Of a stretch of 64,000 nucleotides of DNA, positions 8,915-17,737 are shown piece after piece. Position numbers and translations under genes: made by a program. This stretch comes from UBA2040 sp963977135. GTDB taxonomy: Bacteria > Bacteroidota > Bacteroidia > Flavobacteriales_D > Crocinitomicaceae. The stretch's first letter is position 1, and each line of letters starts with the position of its first letter. The stretch lies in contig CAXBNN010000001.1 in NCBI GenBank assembly GCA_963977135.1, positions 248,001-312,000 of the forward strand, given 5' to 3'. The notes beneath the pieces are model-generated. The model saw nothing but the letters and a program-made list of their open reading frames with translations, was not told the origin of the DNA and made no database searches.

Positions 8915-9477
8915 GCAATTAATTTGTTTTCTTTCAACAGAGAAACAAGTTCTTTCTGAATAGTCGCGCCTTTATCTGCATTGTACCATTTTTGCAACTC
9001 CACTTTTTTCTCCTCTTCAGATTTATCTGATTGCAGATTTTTTAAATGTATTTCTTGCGCGGCCTCTGGTCTTGGTCCCCAGCGGAAGATATCATTTCCT
9101 TCTGCGTCGCGAACTATTAAAATTGGAATTGATTTCCCTCCATTAGTCAAATATTTATCAATTTCTGATCCGCTATCACGAAGTTGAACTGTAAGGTCAA
9201 TGTTGTCACTTGCATCAGCCATCTTATCTATAAACGGATTGCTGTGCGCAGCATCACCACACCAAGGTTCAGTAATTAAAACCCAATTCAAGTTTTGATT
9301 TATTTTTGATAAAGCATCAAGCGTATCAGCCGATAATTCACCCTTTTTTTGCCAACGATCTTGGCGTTTGTGATTCAATTCTGCGTAATGAAAATATGCT
9401 TCTTCGTTATAAGGTGCAACTGGATTTTCAGCTGTTATAATTTCGTCGAATAGATTTAAATAATTGGAGAAATTCAT
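8911..9477 (-). CDS. Thioredoxin-family protein with single-cysteine WCGDA motif
   Basis: The 188-residue reading frame shows a thioredoxin-fold region with NWVLITEPWCGDAAHSNPF; WCGDA sits at residues 72-76. The second cysteine of the usual CxxC is absent (C-G-D-A). This is a known variant of a Bacteroidota thioredoxin-like family and argues against simple disulfide exchange. ATG 9477 is preferred over an upstream TTG that falls in a promoter-like GAACTTTG. The gene is cytosolic, with no signal peptide. Confidence 0.8.
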   Translation of the reverse strand: MNFSNYLNLFDEIITAENPVAPYNEEAYFHYAELNHKRQDRWQKKGELSADTLDALSKINQNLNWVLITEPWCGDAAHSNPFIDKMADASDNIDLTVQLRDSGSEIDKYLTNGGKSIPILIVRDAEGNDIFRWGPRPEAAQEIHLKNLQSDKSEEEKKVELQKWYNADKGATIQKELVSLLKENKLIA

Positions 9478-9564
9478 GTTATCTGTATTTTCAATATTTG
9501 ACGGCAAAGTTCAGCAATCCTTTCAGATCACGTGGCAATAATTGTTAGATAAAAAGATGTGATT

Positions 9565-12009
9565 CTAGTATATCGCAGGATAAGATGAAGGGTCGGCTTC
9601 ATTCATCATTGCGTAAACTTTCTCAACGATATCTTCAATGTTTGGTTTTGAGAAATAATCCCCGTCCGTACCATAAGGAGGACGGTGGTCTTTTGCTGTC
9701 AAACAAGTCGGAGCAGAATCTAGGTGAAAAAATGCCTTTTGTTCTTGCATAATTTTATCCAAGATGTATGCGCTAGCGCCACTAGAAACGTCTTCGTCAA
9801 CAATCAGTAATCGATTCGTTTTTTCCAAAGAACCGGCGATAACATGATTAATATCAAAAGGAAGTAGGGTTTGAACATCTATCAATTCAACATTAATGCC
9901 TAATTGAAGCAATTGCTGAGCGGCAACCTCACATAAGTTGAAGGTAGAACCGTAAGATACAATTGTTAAATCAGTTCCTTCTTTTACAATTTCTGGAACT
10001 CCCAAAGCTTCTCTAAATTCACCAATATTTGTTGGTCGTTTTTCCTTTGTTCTGTATCCGTTCAATGGTTCGATAACCAATGCTGGTTCGTCAGCAGCCA
10101 TTAATGTATTATAAAAACCTGCTGCTTTTGTCATATTTCTTGGAACGCAAACGTGCATTCCTCGTAAAGAATTCACAATCATTCCCATTGGACTTCCACT
10201 ATGCCAAATTCCTTCCAATCGATGTCCCCGTGTAGAAATAATCAATGGTGCTTTTTGGCCGCCTTTTGTTCTATATTGTACTGTCGACAAATCATCTGAC
10301 AGGATTTGGATAGCGTATAACAAGTAATCCAAATATTGAATTTCTGCAATTGGTCGCAAACCACGCATGGCCATTCCAATTCCTTGACCAATAATGGTAC
10401 ATTCACGAATTCCAGTATCAGCAATTCGCATGGATCCAAATTCTTCTTGTAATCCTTCTAGCGTTTGATTAACTCCACCAATTTTACCAGCATCTTCTCC
10501 AAAAATTAGTGCTTCTGGATAATTGTTGAACAGTTCACGGTAATTATCTCTTAGAATAATGCGACCATCTTCCATTGAAGAATTGTCATCGTATGTCGGA
10601 GCAATTGGTGTAACGTTTAACGCATTTTTTGAAGAATTTGAATGTAAGAATGTGCTATAACGTTCACTGTTCGTGCTAATTTGAGTTTGAATCCAATTTG
10701 CTAGGATAGCTTTGCTAGGAATTGATTCGTCTCTGACCGTTCTCAAAACTTTTCTAGCAGCCGACAGAATATCTTTTCGAATCGGATCCATAGCTTTTTC
10801 TAAGGATTCGATTTCTTTGGCAATGAAAACACTATTGCTACTTTCTGAAGCTACTTTTTTGAGCAAAGGCAATGCTTCATTGAAATCTACTCGGATTTCA
10901 TCAACTAAATCTTTCCAAGCGGCTGTTTTCGCATTTCGAACCTCAGTTTTTGCTGCTTTTCTTATTTCTTCGAGTTCTTCAATGGTGGCAATTATTTGTC
11001 CATCTGCATTAAAAGCAACAATCCATTCCTGAAATTTATTGATACAATCAAAATCTGTTTCCCACTGCAAACGTTCTGCAGATTTGTATCTTTCATGAGA
11101 ACCTGATGTTGAGTGACCTTGCGGTTGGTTAACCTCTTGAACATGGACTAAAACTGGAACATGCTCTTCACGAGCAATTTTAACTGCTTTTTCATATGTT
11201 TCACAAAGGTGAACGTAATTCCAACCTTTTGTGATCAATATTTCATAACCAGGCTTGTCTTCAGTTCTTTGCATTCCAGCCAAAGCCTCGGATATGCTGT
11301 CCTTCGTTGTTTGATGTTCGCGAGATACTGAAATACCGAAACCGTCATCCCAAACAGACATAACCATGGGAACCTGAAGCACTCCAGCTGCGTTTATTGT
11401 TTCCCAGAATGGCCCTTCTGATGTTGAGGCATCACCTATGGTTCCAAATGCTACCTCATTTCCGCCATTCGTAAATTTTTTAAATTCTTCTGAATCTTTA
11501 AGAGTAGGGTGGTTTCGGTAAACTTTTGAAGCTTGCGCCAATCCAAGTAGACGTGGCATTTGACCTGCAGTAGGAGAAATATCAGCAGAGCTATTTTTTT
11601 GCTCCATTAAGTTTTTCCAATCACCATTTTCATCTAAATTTCGAGTAGAATAATGTCCTCCCATTTGTCGCCCACCTGATTGCGGCTCACGGGCAACATC
11701 AGTATCGCCGTAAAGGCCGGCAAACCATTCTTGAACAGTTAGTTGGCCGATAGCCATCATGAAGGTTTGATCACGGTAATAACCAGATCGAAAATCTCCA
11801 TTTCTAAATTGTTTAGCAAGAGCAATTTGAGCTAATTCTTTACCATCGCCAAAAATTCCGAATTTCGCTTTTCCGCCAAGAACTTCGCGTCGACCAAGGA
11901 GAGAGGTCTCGCGTGAAATTACAGCCAAATGAAAATCTTCTAATATTTGTTTTTTAAAAGATTCGAAGTCTAAAGAAACTGCAGGTTCAGAAACGGAAGT
12001 TTTTGTCAT
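9565..12009 (-). CDS. Fused 2-oxoacid dehydrogenase E1 (alpha + beta), branched-chain/pyruvate type
   Basis: This 814-aa thiamine-diphosphate enzyme decarboxylates a 2-oxoacid and passes the acyl group to lipoyl-E2. The alpha half carries the ThDP motif GDAST...N (residues 192-205). A helical linker (about 340-450) joins it to the beta half (IFGEDAGKIGGVNQTLEGLQ..., RPIAEIQYLDYLLYA). The alpha/beta fusion is common in Bacteroidota. No E2/E3 gene is nearby, so the substrate (branched-chain oxoacid versus pyruvate) is not settled. The first ATG at 12009 follows TAAATTTG. Confidence 0.9.
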   Translation of the reverse strand: MTKTSVSEPAVSLDFESFKKQILEDFHLAVISRETSLLGRREVLGGKAKFGIFGDGKELAQIALAKQFRNGDFRSGYYRDQTFMMAIGQLTVQEWFAGLYGDTDVAREPQSGGRQMGGHYSTRNLDENGDWKNLMEQKNSSADISPTAGQMPRLLGLAQASKVYRNHPTLKDSEEFKKFTNGGNEVAFGTIGDASTSEGPFWETINAAGVLQVPMVMSVWDDGFGISVSREHQTTKDSISEALAGMQRTEDKPGYEILITKGWNYVHLCETYEKAVKIAREEHVPVLVHVQEVNQPQGHSTSGSHERYKSAERLQWETDFDCINKFQEWIVAFNADGQIIATIEELEEIRKAAKTEVRNAKTAAWKDLVDEIRVDFNEALPLLKKVASESSNSVFIAKEIESLEKAMDPIRKDILSAARKVLRTVRDESIPSKAILANWIQTQISTNSERYSTFLHSNSSKNALNVTPIAPTYDDNSSMEDGRIILRDNYRELFNNYPEALIFGEDAGKIGGVNQTLEGLQEEFGSMRIADTGIRECTIIGQGIGMAMRGLRPIAEIQYLDYLLYAIQILSDDLSTVQYRTKGGQKAPLIISTRGHRLEGIWHSGSPMGMIVNSLRGMHVCVPRNMTKAAGFYNTLMAADEPALVIEPLNGYRTKEKRPTNIGEFREALGVPEIVKEGTDLTIVSYGSTFNLCEVAAQQLLQLGINVELIDVQTLLPFDINHVIAGSLEKTNRLLIVDEDVSSGASAYILDKIMQEQKAFFHLDSAPTCLTAKDHRPPYGTDGDYFSKPNIEDIVEKVYAMMNEADPSSYPAIY

Positions 12010-12031
12010 AATAAGTCAATAAATTAGGTTG

Positions 12032-12039
12032 CAAATTTA
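12032..12039 (-). promoter_or_regulatory. Putative -7 element of the E1 gene
   Basis: The minus strand reads TAAATTTGCAACC, matching TAnnTTTG, 22 nt before the ATG at 12009. The -33 element is poor. Confidence 0.5.
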
Positions 12040-12188
12040 GTAAAAAAAATAGTCTTTTTTGTAAGCAGACCCGAACCTTTAAGATAAATTAAAAATTTCA
12101 ATTGAGTAGGCGTAAGCAACATTTTAATCAATAATACCAAACTTGTTTTGTAGTTCTTTTGTTTAGTGGTATTTTTAAGGACGTGAAA

Positions 12189-12290
12189 ATGAAGGAAGCA
12201 ATAAAAAAATACGCTCCATATTTTGTTGATGTATGGCAATATTTGGTCATTATTATAATCTTTATTCTCGCGGCCTTATTTTTTTTATAA
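12189..12290 (+). CDS. 33-aa single-span membrane peptide (short ORF)
   Basis: ATG 12189 to TAA 12290 encodes a Lys-containing N-terminus (MKEAIKKYAPYFVDVWQY) followed by an unbroken hydrophobic helix (LVIIIIFILAALFFL). AAGGA lies 8-9 nt before the ATG. The stop is one base before the ATG of the following secreted protein, so translation may be coupled. I do not recognise a family. The clean charge-then-helix layout in a divergent intergenic gap makes chance less likely, but there is no direct proof of expression. Confidence 0.45.
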   Translation: MKEAIKKYAPYFVDVWQYLVIIIIFILAALFFL

Positions 12291-12291
12291 A

Positions 12292-14652
12292 ATGAATTAT
12301 ACTTTAACCATGAAAAACGCTCTATTCTTAATTTTTACTTGTTTCTCTATTACCTTAAGCCAAAGTCAAGTAAATATGACTCAGCTGTCCAATGTAGATT
12401 ACCAGTCATTGCACAATACAGAACTCAATGACATTTGGGGATTTGTAGATGGGGTTGGAAACGAATATGCAATTGTAGGAGCGAAAAAAGGAACATCTAT
12501 TGTTGATGTGACTATACCAACAAGTCCAGTAGAAGTTTTTTGGAAGCTAGGAATGAATTCAACTTGGAGAGACATAAAAACTTGGGGAAATTATGCATAT
12601 GTAACTACCGAAGCTCAGCAAGGGTTAATGGTAATTGATATGAGTTCAATGCCGACGTCATTTAATTTGCCGACGGCATTTTATAACGGTCCTTCTAACG
12701 GGTTTTGGGCGAGCGCGCACAATTTGTACATTGATGAAAATGGATATGCATACATATTTGGAGCAAATCGAGGGAATGGTGGAGTAATTATTTTAGACGT
12801 GCACACAAATCCGATGGTGCCAGTTGAAGTTGGTACATTTGACAACTGGTACGCTCACGATGGCTATGTAAAAAATGACACGCTTTATGGAGCGCACGTT
12901 TTGGATGGTTTTATTTCGGTTGTAGATGTGACGAATAAAGCAAATCCTGTTCTTTTGGGAACTAAAATCACCCCAAACTCATTTGCTCACAATGTTTGGG
13001 GGTCTTCAGATGGGAATTTTGTTTTTACTACTGATGAGAAACCAGGGGCTTTTATAGCAGCTTATGATGTATCTAATCCGGCTAATATTGTTGAAGTCGA
13101 TAGAATTCAAAGTTCTCCAGGTTCCGCTGTTATCCCGCATAATGGTCATGTTTTGGGTGATTTTCTAATTACAAGTTATTACCGAGATGGAATAACGGTG
13201 CATGATGTTTCTAGACCGAATAATCTCGTTCAAGTTGGCAATTTCGATACTTCACCTTTATCTGGCAATGGTTTTAATGGCTGCTGGGGAGCATATCCTT
13301 ATTTGCCTTCTGGGAATATACTTGGTTCCGATATTGAAAATGGCCTATTCGTTCTTGGTGTGAACTATCAAAAAGGTTGCTATTTGGAAGGTGTAATTAC
13401 CGATTCTGTAACAGGATTAGTGCTTCCTGGAGTTCTAGTTGAGATTGTAACTGAAATTCAAACAGATTTATCAAAATTTGATGGGACTTATGCAGTAAGT
13501 ACTGTTAGTCCTGGGACAAAGACAGTTAAATATTCTAAGACTGGTTACGCGCCAAAAACCTTAAGTTTTAATTTGTTAACCGGACAATTGATTAGTCAAA
13601 ATATTCAGATGGTTCCATTGCCTCCTTATAATTTTACGCTGAAGGTAATCGACCAAGCTACAAATGCTCCGATAAACAATGTAGATATTAGAATCATCAA
13701 TCCTTATATAGAACATAATGGTGTTACAAATGGACTTGGTGAGGAAGATTTTGTGATGTATTACCAATTGAATTATGAGATTATAGTAGGTAAATGGGGG
13801 TACAAAACCAAGTGTCAGAATGCATTAATAGATAATACCACTGGTACCATTACCGTTGCGATTGAAAAAGGAATTTACGATGATTTTAGCTTTGATTTTG
13901 GCTGGACTACAACGAGCACGGCGACTTCTGGCGATTGGGAGCGAGCAATTCCGATTGGATATGCTACAACGGCTAATCCATCGGTTGATGCCAGTTTCGA
14001 CTGTGGCAGTTATGCATGGGTGACAGGAAATATGGATACTTATGACCCTGATCTTGATGATGTTGATGATGGAACAGTAACTTTGAAATCACCTAGTTTT
14101 GATTTAACTGGTTTCGCAGATCCGTATATTAATTATTCTCGTTTTTTCTTTAATCTTTATGGGCCATTGGCTCCTGATGACAAATACAAGGTTATCATTG
14201 GAAACGGTACAAGCTCTGTGATTATGGAAGAAGTTTCTTATGATTCTTCAATGAATGATTTATGGGTTTTTAAAAGCTTCAGAGTTTCTGATTTCGTTAC
14301 TCCTTCAGCGAATATGATCTTGACTATTTCAACATCAGATTTGCCAGGTAGTGGTAATATTACAGAAGCTGGGTTCGACTATTTCTCTGTATCAAATTCT
14401 TCTCTATTGGCAGTTGGTGAAGTAAAGGAATTGAACAGTATTTTTAATTTGTTCCCAAATCCCGTATATGATATATTAACGGTAGAAACGTCTAATTCAA
14501 GCGATCCTATTCAAGTTTTTGACATACTGGGTAAGGAGGTAATTAAAATAATTCCAACAACTGAGCAGCAGATTATTAATATTCAAAAACTTGATGCTGG
14601 TGTTTATATGGTTATTCAAGGTCGAAATAATTTGAAGTTTATTAAAAACTAA
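12292..14652 (+). CDS. Choice-of-anchor B (LVIVD-repeat) secreted protein with type IX sorting domain
   Basis: This 786-aa protein has a signal peptide and then a beta-propeller-like region of LVIVD/choice-of-anchor-B repeats (about residues 30-365, e.g. NVDYQSLHNTELNDIWGF, GYVKNDTLYGAHVLDGFISVVDV). A carboxypeptidase-regulatory-like beta sandwich (about 368-440) and a second one follow. The C-terminus matches a type IX sorting domain (NLFPNPVYDILTVE...LDAGVYMV...KFIKN). It should be exported and cell-attached or released. ATG 12292 follows the short ORF by one base; ATG 12310 is an equally plausible start directly at the signal peptide. Confidence 0.88.
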   Translation: MNYTLTMKNALFLIFTCFSITLSQSQVNMTQLSNVDYQSLHNTELNDIWGFVDGVGNEYAIVGAKKGTSIVDVTIPTSPVEVFWKLGMNSTWRDIKTWGNYAYVTTEAQQGLMVIDMSSMPTSFNLPTAFYNGPSNGFWASAHNLYIDENGYAYIFGANRGNGGVIILDVHTNPMVPVEVGTFDNWYAHDGYVKNDTLYGAHVLDGFISVVDVTNKANPVLLGTKITPNSFAHNVWGSSDGNFVFTTDEKPGAFIAAYDVSNPANIVEVDRIQSSPGSAVIPHNGHVLGDFLITSYYRDGITVHDVSRPNNLVQVGNFDTSPLSGNGFNGCWGAYPYLPSGNILGSDIENGLFVLGVNYQKGCYLEGVITDSVTGLVLPGVLVEIVTEIQTDLSKFDGTYAVSTVSPGTKTVKYSKTGYAPKTLSFNLLTGQLISQNIQMVPLPPYNFTLKVIDQATNAPINNVDIRIINPYIEHNGVTNGLGEEDFVMYYQLNYEIIVGKWGYKTKCQNALIDNTTGTITVAIEKGIYDDFSFDFGWTTTSTATSGDWERAIPIGYATTANPSVDASFDCGSYAWVTGNMDTYDPDLDDVDDGTVTLKSPSFDLTGFADPYINYSRFFFNLYGPLAPDDKYKVIIGNGTSSVIMEEVSYDSSMNDLWVFKSFRVSDFVTPSANMILTISTSDLPGSGNITEAGFDYFSVSNSSLLAVGEVKELNSIFNLFPNPVYDILTVETSNSSDPIQVFDILGKEVIKIIPTTEQQIINIQKLDAGVYMVIQGRNNLKFIKN

Positions 14653-14724
14653 TTGTTAGAGCTAATAACTATTCTATATTTTTTCGATTAAAATGGTTGA
14701 TTATCTTTACGACAAAAAGCGCAC

Positions 14725-15675
14725 TTGAAAGATAGAATTGATATATCAATTGTAGTTCCATTACTGAACGAAGCGGAGTCTATTCCAGAATTGTTTTCTT
14801 GGATTGATAAGGTGATGGTTGCCAATTCATTTTCGTATGAAGTGATGTTTGTAGATGATGGAAGTAAAGATGATTCTTGGAATCAAATAGAAAAACTTCA
14901 ATCACAAAACTCACAAGTAAGAGGAATAAAGTTTCAAAGAAATTACGGTAAATCCGCTGCCTTGCAAAAAGGTTTTGAGGCTGTGTTAGGCGACGTTGTT
15001 ATTACTATGGATGCAGACCTTCAAGACTCACCAGAAGAAATACCGGAATTGTACCGAATGATCAAAGAAGATGATTTTGATTTGGTTTCTGGTTGGAAGA
15101 AAAAGCGCTACGACCCAATCACTAAAACAATTCCAACCAAACTATACAACTGGGCAGCAAGAAAGATTACTGGAATTTATCTTCATGATTTCAACTGTGG
15201 TTTGAAAGCGTATAAGCTGGCAGTGGTAAAAAGTATTGAAGTTTATGGCGACATGCACAGATATATTCCGCCATTGGCTAAATATGCTGGATTCAACAAA
15301 ATAGGTGAAAAAGTAGTTGAGCATCAGGCACGAAAATACGGAACTACAAAATTTGGATTAAATCGTTTTTTAAACGGACCTCTTGATCTGCTTTCTGTGG
15401 CTTTTATGGGAAAGTTTGGAAAAAAGCCAATGCACTTTTTCGGAGCAATAGGAACATTGATGTTCATATTAGGTTTCGGTTTAGTCTTTTATATGGTAAT
15501 TCATAAATTGTTTTTTGATCAAGGCAGTAGATTGTTGGCTGACCGAACTGAGTTTTTCGTAGCAATTACAGCCATGTTGATGGGCGTTCAATTCTTTTTA
15601 GCTGGCTTTTTAGCCGAACTTTCCACAAGGAATGCACCGCATAGAAACGTGTATTTAGTAGAAAAAGAACTCTAA
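14725..15675 (+). CDS. Family 2 glycosyltransferase, polyprenyl-phosphate sugar transferase type
   Basis: This 316-aa protein resembles DPM1/GtrB-like enzymes that load a sugar onto a polyprenyl phosphate. The GT2 core starts at residue 6 (DISIVVPLLNE), with VDDGS near 45 and the metal-binding DAD at 96-98. Two C-terminal membrane helices (about 235-260 and 275-300) follow. The start is TTG at 14725, forced because the conserved core begins immediately. Its TAA shares a base with the ATG of the next gene (TAATG). It is the first gene of the envelope-sugar block. Confidence 0.88.
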   Translation: MKDRIDISIVVPLLNEAESIPELFSWIDKVMVANSFSYEVMFVDDGSKDDSWNQIEKLQSQNSQVRGIKFQRNYGKSAALQKGFEAVLGDVVITMDADLQDSPEEIPELYRMIKEDDFDLVSGWKKKRYDPITKTIPTKLYNWAARKITGIYLHDFNCGLKAYKLAVVKSIEVYGDMHRYIPPLAKYAGFNKIGEKVVEHQARKYGTTKFGLNRFLNGPLDLLSVAFMGKFGKKPMHFFGAIGTLMFILGFGLVFYMVIHKLFFDQGSRLLADRTEFFVAITAMLMGVQFFLAGFLAELSTRNAPHRNVYLVEKEL

Positions 15676-16220
15676 TGAAATTTCCTTTTGATCCTTCATG
15701 GACCTTGTTTTTGGACCGAGATGGTGTCATTAACAAGCGAATAATGGGTGGCTATGTCAGTTCCCCTGAAGAGTTTCATTTCGAAAAAGGTGTTCCTGAA
15801 GCAATAGCAATCTTTCGTAAACACTTCAAATACATTGTGGTTATTACAAACCAACAGTGCATTGCAAAAAATATCGTTACAATCCGTAACCTTCGTGAGA
15901 TTCACCGTTACATGCAAGGAAAATTGCTTGAGCAAGGTTCTTTTGTTGACGCAGTTTACTTTGCTTCAGAATTGGCAAGTGATCCAAAAAACACCAGAAA
16001 ACCGAAACCATTCTTAGCTCTAGAGGCGAAGAAAGATTTTCCAGACATTGATTTTAATAAGAGTTTGATGGTTGGCGATACAGATTCTGACATCCAATTT
16101 GGGGAGAATCTTGGCATGAAAACTGCTTTAATAAGAACAGAAGAAAAGACCAATAGAAAAGCGGATTGGCAATTTGATTCCTTATTGGATTTGGCTTTAG
16201 AATTGAAGAAAAAGATATAA
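15675..16220 (+). CDS. gmhB: HAD-IIIA phosphatase, heptose 1,7-bisphosphatase (GmhB) type
   Basis: This 181-aa HAD phosphatase has the nucleophile motif LFLDRDGVIN at residues 11-20, the motif II region VVITNQQ and motif IV MVGDTDSDI. GmhB-type enzymes remove the C7 phosphate of heptose 1,7-bisphosphate in ADP-heptose synthesis. The heptosyltransferase-like GT9 two genes further on supports that role; histidinol phosphatase is the main alternative in this family. Translation is probably coupled to the preceding GT2. Confidence 0.8.
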   Translation: MKFPFDPSWTLFLDRDGVINKRIMGGYVSSPEEFHFEKGVPEAIAIFRKHFKYIVVITNQQCIAKNIVTIRNLREIHRYMQGKLLEQGSFVDAVYFASELASDPKNTRKPKPFLALEAKKDFPDIDFNKSLMVGDTDSDIQFGENLGMKTALIRTEEKTNRKADWQFDSLLDLALELKKKI

Positions 16221-16221
16221 A

Positions 16222-16980
16222 ATGAAAGTTGTTTTAAGTATAATTCTTCTTGTTTTTACATTTTCGACTGCGATTGCTCAGTTGAATTTTACTGATAAAC
16301 AAGGGAGAAAACAGGGAGTTTGGCAAAAAACATATCCCAAAAGTACTGCCTTGGAATACAAAGGCACATTCAAAGATGATAAGCCAGTCGGTGTATTTAC
16401 TTTTTATTATCCTTCAACAAAAGTAAAAGCCGTAATTCGCCACAGTGATAATGCTGTTCGTTCAGAAGCTTTTTTCTACCATGAAAATGGTGAACTAATG
16501 ACTTATGGCATATACCGCAACATGAAAAAAGATAGTGTTTGGCATAATTTCGGTCCATCAGGTCGTATAAGTTTCAAAGAAACATATAAAAATGACATTT
16601 TGGACGGCCCGAAAATCGTTTATTTTATTTCAGAAGACATCAACAATAAATCCAGTAAAATTTCATCCATTTCAAATTATAAGAATGGTAAATTGGACGG
16701 AGAATTTAAAGAGTACTTTGATTTTGGAGGAACCAAAACTATTGGACAATACGCTATGGATAAGAAAGTTGGGATTTGGCAAGAATACCATCCTAATGGT
16801 CAAAAAATGGCAATGACTCGTTACAAAGAAGGAATAAAACATGGCTGGTGCACTGCTAACGACGAAAGTGGAAAAGAGGTGAGTCGACTTTATTTTTTCC
16901 GTGGGAAATTGCAACAGGGTAAAGACCTTGAATTTATCATGAAACAAATGAAGGAAAAAGGTGTAAACCCAAACGATTAA
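16222..16980 (+). CDS. MORN-type (YwqK-like) repeat protein, exported
   Basis: This 252-aa protein has a signal peptide (MKVVLSIILLVFTFSTAIAQ). Repeats of the form G-x-W-x-x-Y-x-x-N-G-x-x-M follow (e.g. KQGVWQKTYPKS, GIWQEYHPNGQKMAMTRYKEG). Databases often label such proteins 'toxin-antitoxin system YwqK family antitoxin', but nothing here suggests a toxin partner. It starts 1 nt after gmhB. Function unknown, probably periplasmic or surface. Confidence 0.75.
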   Translation: MKVVLSIILLVFTFSTAIAQLNFTDKQGRKQGVWQKTYPKSTALEYKGTFKDDKPVGVFTFYYPSTKVKAVIRHSDNAVRSEAFFYHENGELMTYGIYRNMKKDSVWHNFGPSGRISFKETYKNDILDGPKIVYFISEDINNKSSKISSISNYKNGKLDGEFKEYFDFGGTKTIGQYAMDKKVGIWQEYHPNGQKMAMTRYKEGIKHGWCTANDESGKEVSRLYFFRGKLQQGKDLEFIMKQMKEKGVNPND

Positions 16981-17017
16981 GTCACTTTTGTCGTATATTC
17001 GTTTATAAGAATCAGCT

Positions 17018-17698
17018 ATGCGAATTATTCATTTCCTAATCTTAAGTTTTTTCTTCGTGCTTATGTCCTGCAAAAAGGATAAGAACGATTCAGCAATCCA
17101 ATTTCATACTGACTATTCCCCAATAGAAGAAGGTCGTTACGTTATATATGCTGCGACTGAAATTCAACATGATGATGATGTGCTTCAACACGACACTTTA
17201 AGTTATTTGTTAAAGACAGTAATTGGACAAATTTATTACGATAATGAAGGTCGTGCAGCTAGAGAATATCTTCGATACACCAGCATTGATTCGGCAGTAA
17301 GTTGGCAGTTGAAAGATGTTTGGACTACTATTCTGGAAGGAAATCGCCTAGAGATGATTGAGGAGAATCAAAGAATAGTGAAGCTATTGTTTGCGCCAAC
17401 TTTGAGTAAGGAATGGGATATAAATGTGTATAACTCAAAACCTAAACAAAATGCCATCTATAGTTCCATACATGAAAGCTATTCTATTAACGGAAATTCT
17501 TTTGATTCAACAATAACGGTTAAGCAAGCAGATTTTTTCTCCTTGGTTGATTTAAAACGTCAAAATGAGGTTTACGCTAAGGGAGTGGGAATGGTTTCTA
17601 AGTATTATAAAGATTTGACAATCGAAAACTTCGATAGCTTAAATGTTAAAAAAGGAAAGGAACTTTACTATAATTGTATTAGTTTTGGAATTGAATAG
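17018..17698 (+). CDS. Hypothetical lipoprotein
   Basis: This 226-aa protein has a lipoprotein signal (MRIIHFLILSFFFVLMSC, Cys18) followed by lysines and acidic residues. The rest is predicted beta-rich, with no motif I recognise. It sits within the envelope-sugar block, 37 nt after the MORN-type gene and 39 nt before the heptosyltransferase-like gene, and may share their transcript. No function is proposed. Confidence 0.75.
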   Translation: MRIIHFLILSFFFVLMSCKKDKNDSAIQFHTDYSPIEEGRYVIYAATEIQHDDDVLQHDTLSYLLKTVIGQIYYDNEGRAAREYLRYTSIDSAVSWQLKDVWTTILEGNRLEMIEENQRIVKLLFAPTLSKEWDINVYNSKPKQNAIYSSIHESYSINGNSFDSTITVKQADFFSLVDLKRQNEVYAKGVGMVSKYYKDLTIENFDSLNVKKGKELYYNCISFGIE

Positions 17699-17737
17699 AC
17701 TCTATTTCGTTAACTAAATCAATACGTCAACTCATTC

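Noticed and set aside
12024..12239. Minus-strand ORF of 71 aa in the divergent gap
   Set aside because: It overlaps the E1 promoter and the better-supported short ORF on the plus strand, and has no recognisable features.
16222..16980. Toxin-antitoxin system suggested by the YwqK label
   Set aside because: The protein is exported, the neighbours are envelope-sugar genes, and no toxin is adjacent.
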